From Chitinophagaceae bacterium UBA3961 (GTDB lineage: Bacteria; Bacteroidota; Bacteroidia; Chitinophagales; Chitinophagaceae), in NCBI GenBank assembly GCA_002385265.1, contig DGDD01000099.1, positions 1 through 5,502 of the forward strand: a DNA stretch of 5,502 nt, read 5' to 3'. The notes under the pieces are model-generated. The model did no database searches, was not told the DNA's origin, and saw only the letters and a list, made by a program, of their open reading frames with translations. Positions 1 through 5,383 of the stretch are shown here, one piece after another. Positions within the stretch are counted from its first letter, which is position 1. Each line of letters opens with the position of its first letter. The translations under genes and the position numbers were made by a program.

Positions 1-193
1 GTTGTTGAGTTTTTTAGTTCTTAAGTTGTTGCACTATTGAAGAATGGAGCCGATCTTCAGGCAAAAATGCCCAAAAGCACAAATTCAAACCAGTGTCTTG
101 TGCAAAGCCCCAAACACAAAAACTAAACAATAGGTTTAGTGAAAAAAATAGTTTCAAAACCGTCTCTTCTCTAACAACACATTGTTAGTTTCC
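1..193. repeat. Direct repeat copy A (about 215-bp period)
   Basis: This copy aligns with 217-408 at an offset of 215-216 bp. The core 71-159 matches 286-374 at 88 of 89 positions, the only change being A116 to T331. Three small stems lie in the core: GCACAA/TTGTGC (77-82 with 98-103), CTAAAC/GTTTAG (123-128 with 134-139) and TGAAA/TTTCA (140-144 with 152-156). A fourth stem follows, a perfect 7-bp CTAACAA/TTGTTAG at 171-177 and 182-188. The left end shows an 8-bp periodicity, with AGTT at 8, 16 and 24. The copy may be cut by the window edge. Confidence 0.8.
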
Positions 194-216
194 TTTATCA
201 AATGCCAAGCTCTTAA

Positions 217-408
217 GTTATTTAGTTTTTAAGTTCTTCAGTTGCTACACTATTGACGCATGGCACTCATGTCCACGCAAGAATACCAAAAGCACAAATT
301 CAAACCAGTGTCTTGTGCAAAGCCCCAAACTCAAAAACTAAACAATAGGTTTAGTGAAAAAAATAGTTTCAAAAGCGCCTTTTCTCTAACAACACGTTTT
401 GAGTTTCC
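217..408. repeat. Direct repeat copy B (about 215-bp period)
   Basis: This is the second copy of the unit seen at 1-193. It keeps the three core stems, at 292-297/313-318, 338-343/349-354 and 355-359/367-371. The fourth stem (386-403) is degraded to TTTTGAG on its right arm. Just upstream and at its left end AGTT recurs every 8 bp, at 216, 224, 232 and 240. The part between the left end and the core (about 257-285) has diverged strongly from copy A, so the two copies are a conserved core within a less conserved frame. The right end runs straight into a REP-like palindrome. Confidence 0.8.
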
Positions 409-457
409 TCTCTCGCTGCGGCTGCTTCGCAGCCTCGCTCGATCGGAATGACGGGGA
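401..457. repeat. REP-like palindromic element 1
   Basis: The element starts with a TTTCCTCTCTCGCTGCG-like left flank. It has a tight apical hairpin, GCTGC TTC GCAGC, at 421-433. It ends with a CGCTCGATCGGAATGACGG right flank. This layout, with TTTC...CTCGC on one side and GCTCG...GAATGAC on the other, recalls dispersed intergenic palindromes I have seen in Bacteroidota genomes. A copy count in the genome would be needed to prove it is dispersed. No function is assigned. Confidence 0.55.
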
Positions 458-474
458 TTTTTTAAAAAGAACCC

Positions 475-530
475 AGATTTCTCGCATACTTCTTCAGGCC
501 TTTGGCCTTTCGAAGCATGCTCGAAATGGC
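475..530. repeat. REP-like palindromic element 2
   Basis: It has the same plan as element 1: a GATTTCTCGC left flank, a central hairpin and a GCTCGAAATGGC right flank. The hairpin is AGGCC TTT GGCCT at 496-508, extended imperfectly outward by CTTC and GAAG. The apical sequence is unrelated to that of element 1 although the flanks match in style. The two therefore look like different members of one family lying side by side. Confidence 0.5.
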
Positions 531-683
531 TTCGGACATCGTTTTCTTCATAGATGGACGAATGGAACTTAAAAAATGAAATCATTTTGAATATATAAGC
601 AGTATGCGACAGAGAAAATGTAAGAGAAAGCAGTCTTGCTTTTTGATGCCATCAGTTTTTCTTGATTAGCCATTAGCACAACG

Positions 684-700
684 AATTAATAATTAATAAT
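684..700. repeat. AATTAAT heptamer run
   Basis: Two exact AATTAAT heptamers (684-690 and 691-697) are followed by AAT. The same heptamer recurs after the AraC-type gene at 5291-5367, and its AATTAAG variant forms the array at 824-851. It sits directly against the hairpin that starts at 702. Confidence 0.6.
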
Positions 701-701
701 G

Positions 702-756
702 AGGCCCACACTATTTTGTGAGGCCTTTCTCTTTAGAGCCAAATGGAGAAAGGGCT
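702..756. other. Two overlapping, mutually exclusive hairpins
   Basis: Stem 1 pairs AGGCC-CACA (702-710) with TGTG-A-GGCCT (717-726), with one bulged A and a 6-nt loop. Stem 2 pairs AGGCCTTTCTC (721-731) with GAGAAAGGGCT (746-756), 10 of 11 positions, with a 14-nt loop. Both use 721-726, so only one can form at a time. They lie about 85-135 bp beyond the stop codon of the minus-strand amidohydrolase and could end its transcript. Neither has a clean U-run on the minus strand, so terminator function is uncertain. Confidence 0.4.
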
Positions 757-823
757 TTCAAAATAGCAATAGTGAATCGCTTGCGAAATCCAGTGTTGTC
801 AATATTTGCGAAGCAACCCAATT

Positions 824-851
824 CTTAATTCTTAACTCTTAATTCTTAATT
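824..851. repeat. CTTAATT heptamer array overlapping a gene end
   Basis: Four heptamers lie in a row on the plus strand: CTTAATT, CTTAACT, CTTAATT, CTTAATT. Read on the minus strand the unit is AATTAAG. The last codons of the amidohydrolase (Ile-Lys-Asn-stop, 839-850) are made from this array. The unit contains TAA and its length is not a multiple of three, so three or more units put a stop in every frame of the minus strand. Confidence 0.75.
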
Positions 852-2092
852 ACCTTCCCTCCTAACATCACAAATCCCACTGCCTTCACTGCCCCAATAT
901 TCTTACTAGGGTCACCGTCAACAGCAATAAGATCGGCGAGTAATCCGGGTTTGATGAAGCCCAGTTTATCGGCTACACCGAATACCGTGGCATTCACAGA
1001 AGTGGCAGATTTCAATACATCAATTGGAGTCATTCCGTATTCAACCATCATGATCATTTCACGGGCATTATCGCCTTGCGTAAACACGCCTACATCGCCG
1101 CCCATTACGATGGTAACACCTGCTGCAAGGGCTGCTTGAAAACTTTTCTTTTTTTGTTGAATGCTGGCAGGAATAATTCCGGAAGCTTTGTTCCAGCCAC
1201 CGTATTGTTCATACGCATCACTGGCCGCAAGGGTAGGGCAGTAGGCGATGCCTTTTTCTTTCATCAGTTTGAATACTTCTAGGGTGCCCTGATCGCCGTG
1301 CTCTATGGTGTACACTCCGGCAGCAATGGCTCTTTTCATGCCTTCCACACTGGTGGCATGGGCGACTACTTGTCGGCCGCCCGATTGAGCAATTTCCACC
1401 GCCGCTTTCATTTCTTCTACAGTAAAAGTAGGCATGGCTTCATGACTTTTACCCCAACGGTAATCGGCATATAATTTTATCAGATCGGCACCTTTTGAAA
1501 TTTGAAGGCGTACTTCACTTTGCATTTCTCCTACATTGCCCACTTCAGCAGCACCTTGGTGGAAATCGATATCAGAACTGGCCGGACGTGGCGCATAGGT
1601 TCCTCTCGCCACAATAGCCTTGGTAACTACTTGCATTCTTGGTCCAATAATGAGTCCTTTTTCAATCGCTTTTTTCAATCCCACATCATCGTATTCAGCA
1701 CCTTCGGTACCTAGATCGCGCACCATGGTGAAGCCCGCTAGTACGGTGGCTTTTGCGTGATTGCCCGCACGCAACATGCGTTCGGCTCTCGATTCTTTCA
1801 AAACCTGATCTTCCCATTTTGTTTCGTTGTAGGGATGAAGTAAGAGATGAGAATGCCCTTCAATCAATCCGGGCATCAAGGTTTTGCCGGGCAATTCAAT
1901 GATGGTAGTGCCGGCAGGCAGCTTGAATTGCTGCGGTCCTGCAGCCACTATGGTATCATTTTTTACAAGCACAATCCAGTTGTCGTGCATTTCAACGCCG
2001 TCGAATACACGAGCGGGCTTGAGTAAAGTGTATTTGTCTGTTTGACCGAAGCTTTGAGCAGATATCAATAAAAGAAGGAATAGCAAACGCAT
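839..2092 (-). CDS. Exported metal-dependent amidohydrolase (imidazolonepropionase/prolidase-like)
   Basis: A 417-residue hydrolase of the amidohydrolase superfamily, expected to cleave an amide, peptide or cyclic imide bond using a bound metal pair. A short Sec signal peptide is visible: Arg2, hydrophobic 3-10, likely cleavage near SFG-Q at 16-17. The product is therefore probably periplasmic. Metal-site residues are in order: His80 and His82 (GHSH), Lys206 (LIKLY, probable carboxylated bridge), His245 (VAHAT), His265 (IEHG) and Asp333 (GGDVG). Residues 380-395 carry the usual C-terminal PGLLADLIAVDGDP motif. The frame stays open to an ATG at 2164, but the extra 24 residues are encoded by the GCGCAAAG repeat and would bury the signal peptide, so the start at 2092 is preferred. 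A weak TATCTTTA at 2109-2116 might be a -7 element, without a well-placed -33. The C-terminal codons lie in a heptamer array. The family is confident; the substrate is unknown. Confidence 0.9.
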   Translation of the reverse strand: MRLLFLLLLISAQSFGQTDKYTLLKPARVFDGVEMHDNWIVLVKNDTIVAAGPQQFKLPAGTTIIELPGKTLMPGLIEGHSHLLLHPYNETKWEDQVLKESRAERMLRAGNHAKATVLAGFTMVRDLGTEGAEYDDVGLKKAIEKGLIIGPRMQVVTKAIVARGTYAPRPASSDIDFHQGAAEVGNVGEMQSEVRLQISKGADLIKLYADYRWGKSHEAMPTFTVEEMKAAVEIAQSGGRQVVAHATSVEGMKRAIAAGVYTIEHGDQGTLEVFKLMKEKGIAYCPTLAASDAYEQYGGWNKASGIIPASIQQKKKSFQAALAAGVTIVMGGDVGVFTQGDNAREMIMMVEYGMTPIDVLKSATSVNATVFGVADKLGFIKPGLLADLIAVDGDPSKNIGAVKAVGFVMLGGKVIKN

Positions 2093-2138
2093 GAGAGTCG
2101 ATTTGCTATAAAGATATTGGATAATTTTTAGAGAAAGT

Positions 2139-2230
2139 GCGCAAAGTGCGCAGAGAGAGCGCAAAGAGGCGCAAAGGGAGAATAGAGTAATGTTTTCTCC
2201 GCGTATCTCCGCGCCCTCCTTCTCTTTGCG
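2139..2230. repeat. GCGCAAAG iterated repeat with inverted partner
   Basis: GCGCAAAG or its variant GCGCAGAG occurs at 2139, 2148, 2159 and 2169. The inverse TTCTCTTTGCG stands at 2220-2230, and two CTCCGCG words lie between (2198-2204 and 2208-2214). The right side is therefore a loose inverted partner of the left. It fills most of the 155-bp gap between the aldo/keto reductase stop and the amidohydrolase start. When translated it gives the Leu/Cys/Ala-rich N-terminal extension that I reject for the downstream gene. Confidence 0.7.
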
Positions 2231-2247
2231 ATGAAAAAAGCCGGATA

Positions 2248-3054
2248 TTACAGCATTTCGATTGGGTCATCCACCACTCTAAAATTCTCATTCAATCCAC
2301 AGAGTCTTTCCATATCAGCTTCACTAATTTCAAAATCAAACACATCAAAATTCTCCCTCAGCCTTGCTTCATTCGATGATTTCGGAATAGTGGAAACCCC
2401 CAACTGCAAGTTCCAACGAATGATGATTTGTGCGGGCGTTTTTGAATACTTTGTAGAAAGTTCTTGAATCAGCGGATCGCTGAATTTCTTACCTCGAACC
2501 AGTGGTGTATACGATTGCAATTGAATCCCGTCTTTTTTGCAACGATCCAATTCGGCTTTTAAATACAACCAAGGACTGAATTCCATTTGATCGATCACCG
2601 GAACAATATTGGCGTAAGATTTCAATTCATCTAGAAAAGGGACCAAGTAATTGGCCACTCCAACCGATCGAACCCGTTTTTCTTCGTACAAGCGCTCCAC
2701 TGCTTTCCAAGTATCTTTTCGCTTTCCTTTGATAGGCCAGTGCACGAGGTAGGCGTCTATGTATTCGATGTTCAATAATTTCATACTGGTATCGAATGCG
2801 CGTAGGGTAGAGTCGTATCCCTGATCTCCATTGCCCACTTTAGTAGTTACAAAAATCTCATTTCTCGGTAAGGAACTATTTCTTACGGCATTGCCTATCT
2901 CTTTTTCGTTTCGATAGAGCGAAGCCGTATCAATCAATCGATATCCGATCTCCAATGCTTTTGAAACTGCCGTTTCTGCTTCAGCGTTGTACATGTCGTA
3001 CACACCCAATCCCAGCAGCGGCATGGATATTCCGTTGTTTAATGTTGTAGTCAT
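2248..3054 (-). CDS. Aldo/keto reductase (NADPH-dependent)
   Basis: A 268-residue cytoplasmic oxidoreductase of the aldo/keto reductase family, close to the usual length of bacterial 2,5-diketo-gluconate-reductase-like members. Such enzymes reduce aldehydes or ketones with NADPH. The catalytic tetrad is complete: Asp42 and Tyr47 (DTASLY), Lys72 (TTKVG) and His105 (LVHWP). The cofactor phosphate motif IPKSSNEARLREN is at 223-235, with Lys225, Ser226 and Arg231. The start is well placed, because LNNGISMPLLGLGVYD at 5-20 is the family's normal N-terminus. Two nicotinamide or active-site neighbours deviate: GVANY (132-136) instead of the common GVSNF, and DQMEFSPW (155-162) where HP is usual. No clear promoter is visible upstream. 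The gene is flanked by repeats on both sides, so it may be transcribed alone or by read-through from the PhyH gene. The substrate cannot be read. Confidence 0.93.
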   Translation of the reverse strand: MTTTLNNGISMPLLGLGVYDMYNAEAETAVSKALEIGYRLIDTASLYRNEKEIGNAVRNSSLPRNEIFVTTKVGNGDQGYDSTLRAFDTSMKLLNIEYIDAYLVHWPIKGKRKDTWKAVERLYEEKRVRSVGVANYLVPFLDELKSYANIVPVIDQMEFSPWLYLKAELDRCKKDGIQLQSYTPLVRGKKFSDPLIQELSTKYSKTPAQIIIRWNLQLGVSTIPKSSNEARLRENFDVFDFEISEADMERLCGLNENFRVVDDPIEML

Positions 3055-3096
3055 TTGGTGGTATGTTTTTCGGGGCAGGTAGCTTTTTTTTTTGAG

Positions 3097-3237
3097 TTTT
3101 TTAGACCACAGATTCGCACAGATTATAACGGATTAACACAGATTAGAGTCTGAATATTTTGTCTTGCTGATATTCTTTCGGCCTCTAATCTGTGTAAATC
3201 TTGTATTTGTAATCTGTGTGTTCTGTGGTCAAAAAAA
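3097..3237. repeat. Large imperfect inverted repeat built on ACACAGATTA
   Basis: The left arm 3097-3148 (TTTTTTAGACCACAGATT to ACACAGATTAGAG) matches the reverse complement of 3183-3236 along nearly its whole length. The outer GACCACAGA and inner ACACAGATTAGAG are exact, with small differences between. The loop is 3149-3182 (34 bp). ACAGATT or close variants also recur inside each arm roughly every 10-20 bp. A T-run precedes the structure on both strands and an A-run follows it, so it is not a normal intrinsic terminator in either direction. It fills the middle of the gap between the PhyH and aldo/keto reductase genes. Confidence 0.8.
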
Positions 3238-3265
3238 GCCTAAAGCCTAAGGCCCAATGCCTAAA
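3238..3265. repeat. GCCTAAA heptamer array
   Basis: Four consecutive 7-bp units are present: GCCTAAA, GCCTAAG, GCCCAAT, GCCTAAA. The array abuts the right end of the large inverted repeat and lies 66 bp beyond the PhyH-family stop codon. It has the same 7-bp period as the AATTAA(G/T) arrays but a different word. Confidence 0.7.
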
Positions 3266-3331
3266 ACACCGAACTCAATAACTCAAAACTTGATCTAAAG
3301 GTGTTCTGTGTTCAAAATAAAAAATCATTCT

Positions 3332-4330
3332 CTAACTCCAACTTCTCAACCCCAACAACTTCTCCCCCAATTCCGTCAACTCCGCTGTTCCGTATTTATT
3401 CTGCTCCCATTTTCTTGGATCGCCGGGGAATGCATACCCTTCCGGTGCAATACGGTCTCTCCAAGAATTGATGCGCCATTCTTTTAATGCAGGATTGTCT
3501 TCTTCCGCAGGCATCATGGAAATGTACTGTGCAATACGCACTTTATTGCCCGATAAATTCGGACGAATGCCGTGCGCCAAAAGACTATTGAAGATCAACA
3601 AATCGCCCGCTTCCATTTTTACTTTTACCAGATCAAATCCGGTTGTATCGGGACGGAAATGGTTTCGGTCTTCCGGCTGCGTTAGTTTCCACGTATCATA
3701 GGTTCTGTACAATTCGGGGATGCATTGAAAGCCGCCCATGTTTTCATCGGTTTGATCGGCCAAGGCCAATACCCCTTGAACGTTTTGTGGTTTGGTTTCA
3801 GGGTCGTAGTCCCAATGAATAAAGCCTTTGAATTCAAATCCGGGTCGCATAGGGAAATTCAAATTCGCACGGTCGATGGTGACCCATAGCTCTTCTGTTC
3901 CCCAAATATCACTAAAGGCATCGTATACCCGTTGCATTTGACGGTTGTTCCACAAATGTTGGTTGTTGTACACTTCTACCATGCCACTATTAGTAAGCTC
4001 TTTCATTTGTATTTCTGCGCGAGGTGGTGCGTACCAAGTCTCCGGATCATTCGGGTCTTTCTCTTCAAATTCCCAGAGGAAGGCTGCTGTGGCTTCGGCT
4101 TGTTCTTTGGGAACCGCGTTTTTGATCACTATATAGCCGTTCTCGATCCAGAACTTCCAATCTTCTTCCGACAAAACTTTCAATGGTTTTCCATTGGAGC
4201 GGTCGTTCAATCGTTGTTGGCTGCTCTTCGCAACGGAAGGATTGCCGGGGATGTCTTTATGGGCATTGGTGGCCATCGTTGGGGCCATGGTTGCCGCCAT
4301 AGTGGGGTTCATTGTTGGTGTGGGATTCAT
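3332..4330 (-). CDS. Phytanoyl-CoA dioxygenase (PhyH)-family Fe(II)/2-oxoglutarate oxygenase
   Basis: A 332-residue protein of the PhyH group of non-haem iron, 2-oxoglutarate-dependent oxygenases, which usually hydroxylate a small molecule while converting 2-oxoglutarate to succinate and CO2. The iron triad is visible as His172 and Asp174 (FIHWDYD) and His253 (LLAHGIRPN). Arg265 (KVRIAQY) is the likely 2-oxoglutarate carboxylate ligand. GGFQCIPELY at 199-208 is the typical core-strand motif. There is no signal peptide, so it is probably cytoplasmic. The first 23 residues are an odd Met/Pro/Thr/Ala repeat with further in-frame ATGs at residues 7, 11, 15 and 19, so the start is uncertain. The one at 4330 is chosen because a perfect TAnnTTTG promoter element lies 22 bp upstream. 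The gene is divergent from an AraC-type regulator that probably controls it. The substrate is unknown. Confidence 0.9.
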   Translation of the reverse strand: MNPTPTMNPTMAATMAPTMATNAHKDIPGNPSVAKSSQQRLNDRSNGKPLKVLSEEDWKFWIENGYIVIKNAVPKEQAEATAAFLWEFEEKDPNDPETWYAPPRAEIQMKELTNSGMVEVYNNQHLWNNRQMQRVYDAFSDIWGTEELWVTIDRANLNFPMRPGFEFKGFIHWDYDPETKPQNVQGVLALADQTDENMGGFQCIPELYRTYDTWKLTQPEDRNHFRPDTTGFDLVKVKMEAGDLLIFNSLLAHGIRPNLSGNKVRIAQYISMMPAEEDNPALKEWRINSWRDRIAPEGYAFPGDPRKWEQNKYGTAELTELGEKLLGLRSWS

Positions 4331-4351
4331 ATAGCAATTGATTTAATACAC

Positions 4352-4383
4352 CAAAGCTACTTTTTCATAGAGGCTGAATACAA
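4352..4383 (-). promoter_or_regulatory. Promoter for the PhyH-family gene
   Basis: Read on the minus strand, TAGCTTTG at 4359-4352 is a perfect match to the Bacteroidota -7 consensus TAnnTTTG. TTG at 4383-4381, separated by 21 bp, serves as a possible -33 element. The predicted start of transcription falls near 4345, giving a leader of about 15 nt to the ATG at 4330. Confidence 0.6.
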
Positions 4384-4397
4384 GCCCTGTTTTGGCT
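4383..4397. promoter_or_regulatory. Candidate operator between divergent promoters
   Basis: The inverted repeat AGCC-N7-GGCT lies between the two outward-facing -33 elements. In addition GCTACTTTTT (4356-4365) and GCTATTTTTT (4395-4404) form a direct repeat 39 bp apart, 9 of 10 matching. The first copy overlaps the PhyH -7 element and the second overlaps the regulator's -33. AraC-family proteins usually bind direct repeats, so the second pattern is the better guess. Both are short enough to be chance. Confidence 0.25.
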
Positions 4398-4402
4398 ATT
4401 TT

Positions 4403-4431
4403 TTGCACTGTATTGACCGTTTTTATCTTTT
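4403..4431 (+). promoter_or_regulatory. Promoter for the AraC-type regulator gene
   Basis: TTG at 4403-4405 is followed after 18 bp by TATCTTTT at 4424-4431, which matches five of the six fixed positions of TAnnTTTG. Transcription would start near 4437, about 22 nt before the ATG at 4459. No strong Shine-Dalgarno is present, as is usual in this phylum. Confidence 0.45.
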
Positions 4432-4458
4432 CTGAACCAAAATTCAGTAAATTCAGGT

Positions 4459-5292
4459 ATGAAGATCTTGCTGGAGAACATTCAAAAAGATGAGGATAGT
4501 TCCTTTAAACTATTGCTTACGCCGGGGTTGAACGATGTCTATTATTGGCATTTTCACCCGGAGTTTGAATTGTTGTATGTAGAAGCAGATCGTGGACCCC
4601 GACAAATTGGAGATCATGTTACTTTTTACGAGGGTTCTGATTTGGTATTGATAGGTCCGCATACGCCACATTTGAATTTCGATTATGGAGTGAATACACC
4701 CATTGATCAAACCATCATTCAACTCAATGAAGATTTTCTTGGTTCGGCGCTCACGCAATCGCCCGAAATGAAAAAGATACGGTTAATGATGGAGAAAGCC
4801 CGAGGAAGTTTGGTGTTTACAGGATCCATCAAAGCTCAGGTGGGACCGCTATTGCAAGCCCTTCCTCAAAAAAACAAATTCGATCAATTACTGGAATTGC
4901 TGAAAATTCTGCAGTTATTGGCCAGCAGCACTGAATACTTGGAATTGGATGCCAAGCCCTATAGCTCTGAAATATTGCAGAAGCACCAACGAAGAATGGA
5001 ATTGTTGTACCGACACGTAGAAGCCCACTATTTAGAACCCATTGAAGTGCAAGCGGCGGCGGATTGCTGGCATTTAAGTGTCCCTGCTTTTTGCAGAACC
5101 TTTAAGAAACTCACCGGTAATACCTATACGCATTTTGTATTGAACTATCGGATCAATCAAGCCAAAAAGCTATTGATGCAAGGAAGCACAGTCACCGAAG
5201 CAGCCTTCGATACCGGCTTTGAGAGCTTGAGTTATTTCAATAGGGTGTTTAAGAAGATTGAGGGGGTGACGCCTGGGAATTGGGGGAGATAA
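4459..5292 (+). CDS. AraC-family transcriptional regulator with N-terminal cupin
   Basis: A 277-residue one-component DNA-binding regulator. The N-terminal sensor (about 15-90) is a cupin: WHFHPEFELLYV supplies His31, His33 and Glu37, and GPHTPHLNF supplies His71, so the classical cupin metal set is complete. A helical linker runs roughly from 95 to 180. The C-terminal AraC domain (about 180-277) has two helix-turn-helix units, near 195-217 and 244-266. The second carries the family signature (AAFDTGFESLSYFNRVFKK, then GVTP). The ATG at 4459 gives the expected N-terminus with no extension. It is divergent from the PhyH-family gene over 128 bp and most likely activates or represses that gene and itself in response to a small ligand, which is not identifiable. 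The stop codon is the first three bases of a 46-bp tandem repeat, and the end (GNWGR) is short after the TP motif. Confidence 0.92.
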   Translation: MKILLENIQKDEDSSFKLLLTPGLNDVYYWHFHPEFELLYVEADRGPRQIGDHVTFYEGSDLVLIGPHTPHLNFDYGVNTPIDQTIIQLNEDFLGSALTQSPEMKKIRLMMEKARGSLVFTGSIKAQVGPLLQALPQKNKFDQLLELLKILQLLASSTEYLELDAKPYSSEILQKHQRRMELLYRHVEAHYLEPIEVQAAADCWHLSVPAFCRTFKKLTGNTYTHFVLNYRINQAKKLLMQGSTVTEAAFDTGFESLSYFNRVFKKIEGVTPGNWGR

Positions 5293-5380
5293 TTAAGAAT
5301 TAATAAGTAATAATTAATAATTGAACAGCCGGAGGTAATTAATAATTAATAAGTAATAATTAATAATGGAACAGCCGGAA
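5290..5380. repeat. Two 46-bp tandem units of AATTAAT heptamers plus GAACAGCCGGA
   Basis: Unit 1 (5290-5335) and unit 2 (5336-5380) differ at position 8 (G/T) and position 33 (T/G), with divergence only after CCGGA. Each holds four 7-bp words (AATTAAG or AATTAAT, AATTAAT, AAGTAAT, AATTAAT) followed by GAACAGCCGGA. The regulator's TAA stop is the first three bases of unit 1, so the array starts exactly where translation ends. Copies of the heptamer also occur at 684-697 and, inverted, at 824-851. Confidence 0.85.
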
Positions 5381-5383
5381 TAC

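Larger units (their letters stand above)
1..838. other. Gene-free, repeat-rich stretch
   Basis: No open frame here has a recognisable protein motif. The two longest frames (260-451 plus, 331-585 minus) run through repeated DNA and give low-complexity, Arg/Ser/Phe-rich products. The stretch is a patchwork of a 215-bp direct repeat, two REP-like palindromes, AT heptamers and hairpins, listed separately. About 545-683 holds nothing I can name. It lies downstream of the minus-strand amidohydrolase and may continue to the left of the window. Confidence 0.7.

Noticed and set aside
1..408. CRISPR-like repeat arrangement
   Set aside because: There are only two copies, about 215 bp apart, with no short regular spacers and no cas genes.
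260..451. 63-codon plus-strand open frame
   Set aside because: It lies across repeat copy B and the first REP-like hairpin; the equivalent frame is not kept in copy A.
331..585. 84-codon minus-strand open frame
   Set aside because: It runs through copy B of the direct repeat and both REP-like elements; its Arg/Ser/Glu-rich product is what such palindromes give when translated.
2225..2250. Possible terminator (CCGGCTTTTTT on the minus strand) at the end of the aldo/keto reductase
   Set aside because: There is a T-run after CCGGC but no GCCGG partner upstream to make a stem.
2106..2291. 61-codon minus-strand open frame overlapping the aldo/keto reductase end
   Set aside because: It consists largely of translated GCGCAAAG repeat and the wrong frame of the reductase 3' end.
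839..4330. A single three-gene operon encoding one pathway
   Set aside because: The genes share a strand, but gaps of 155 and 277 bp filled with repeats separate them, and the enzymes have no evident common substrate.
3932..4435. 167-codon plus-strand open frame opposite the PhyH gene
   Set aside because: It is antisense to a gene with clear catalytic motifs, crosses the divergent promoter region, and its translation shows no recognisable domain.
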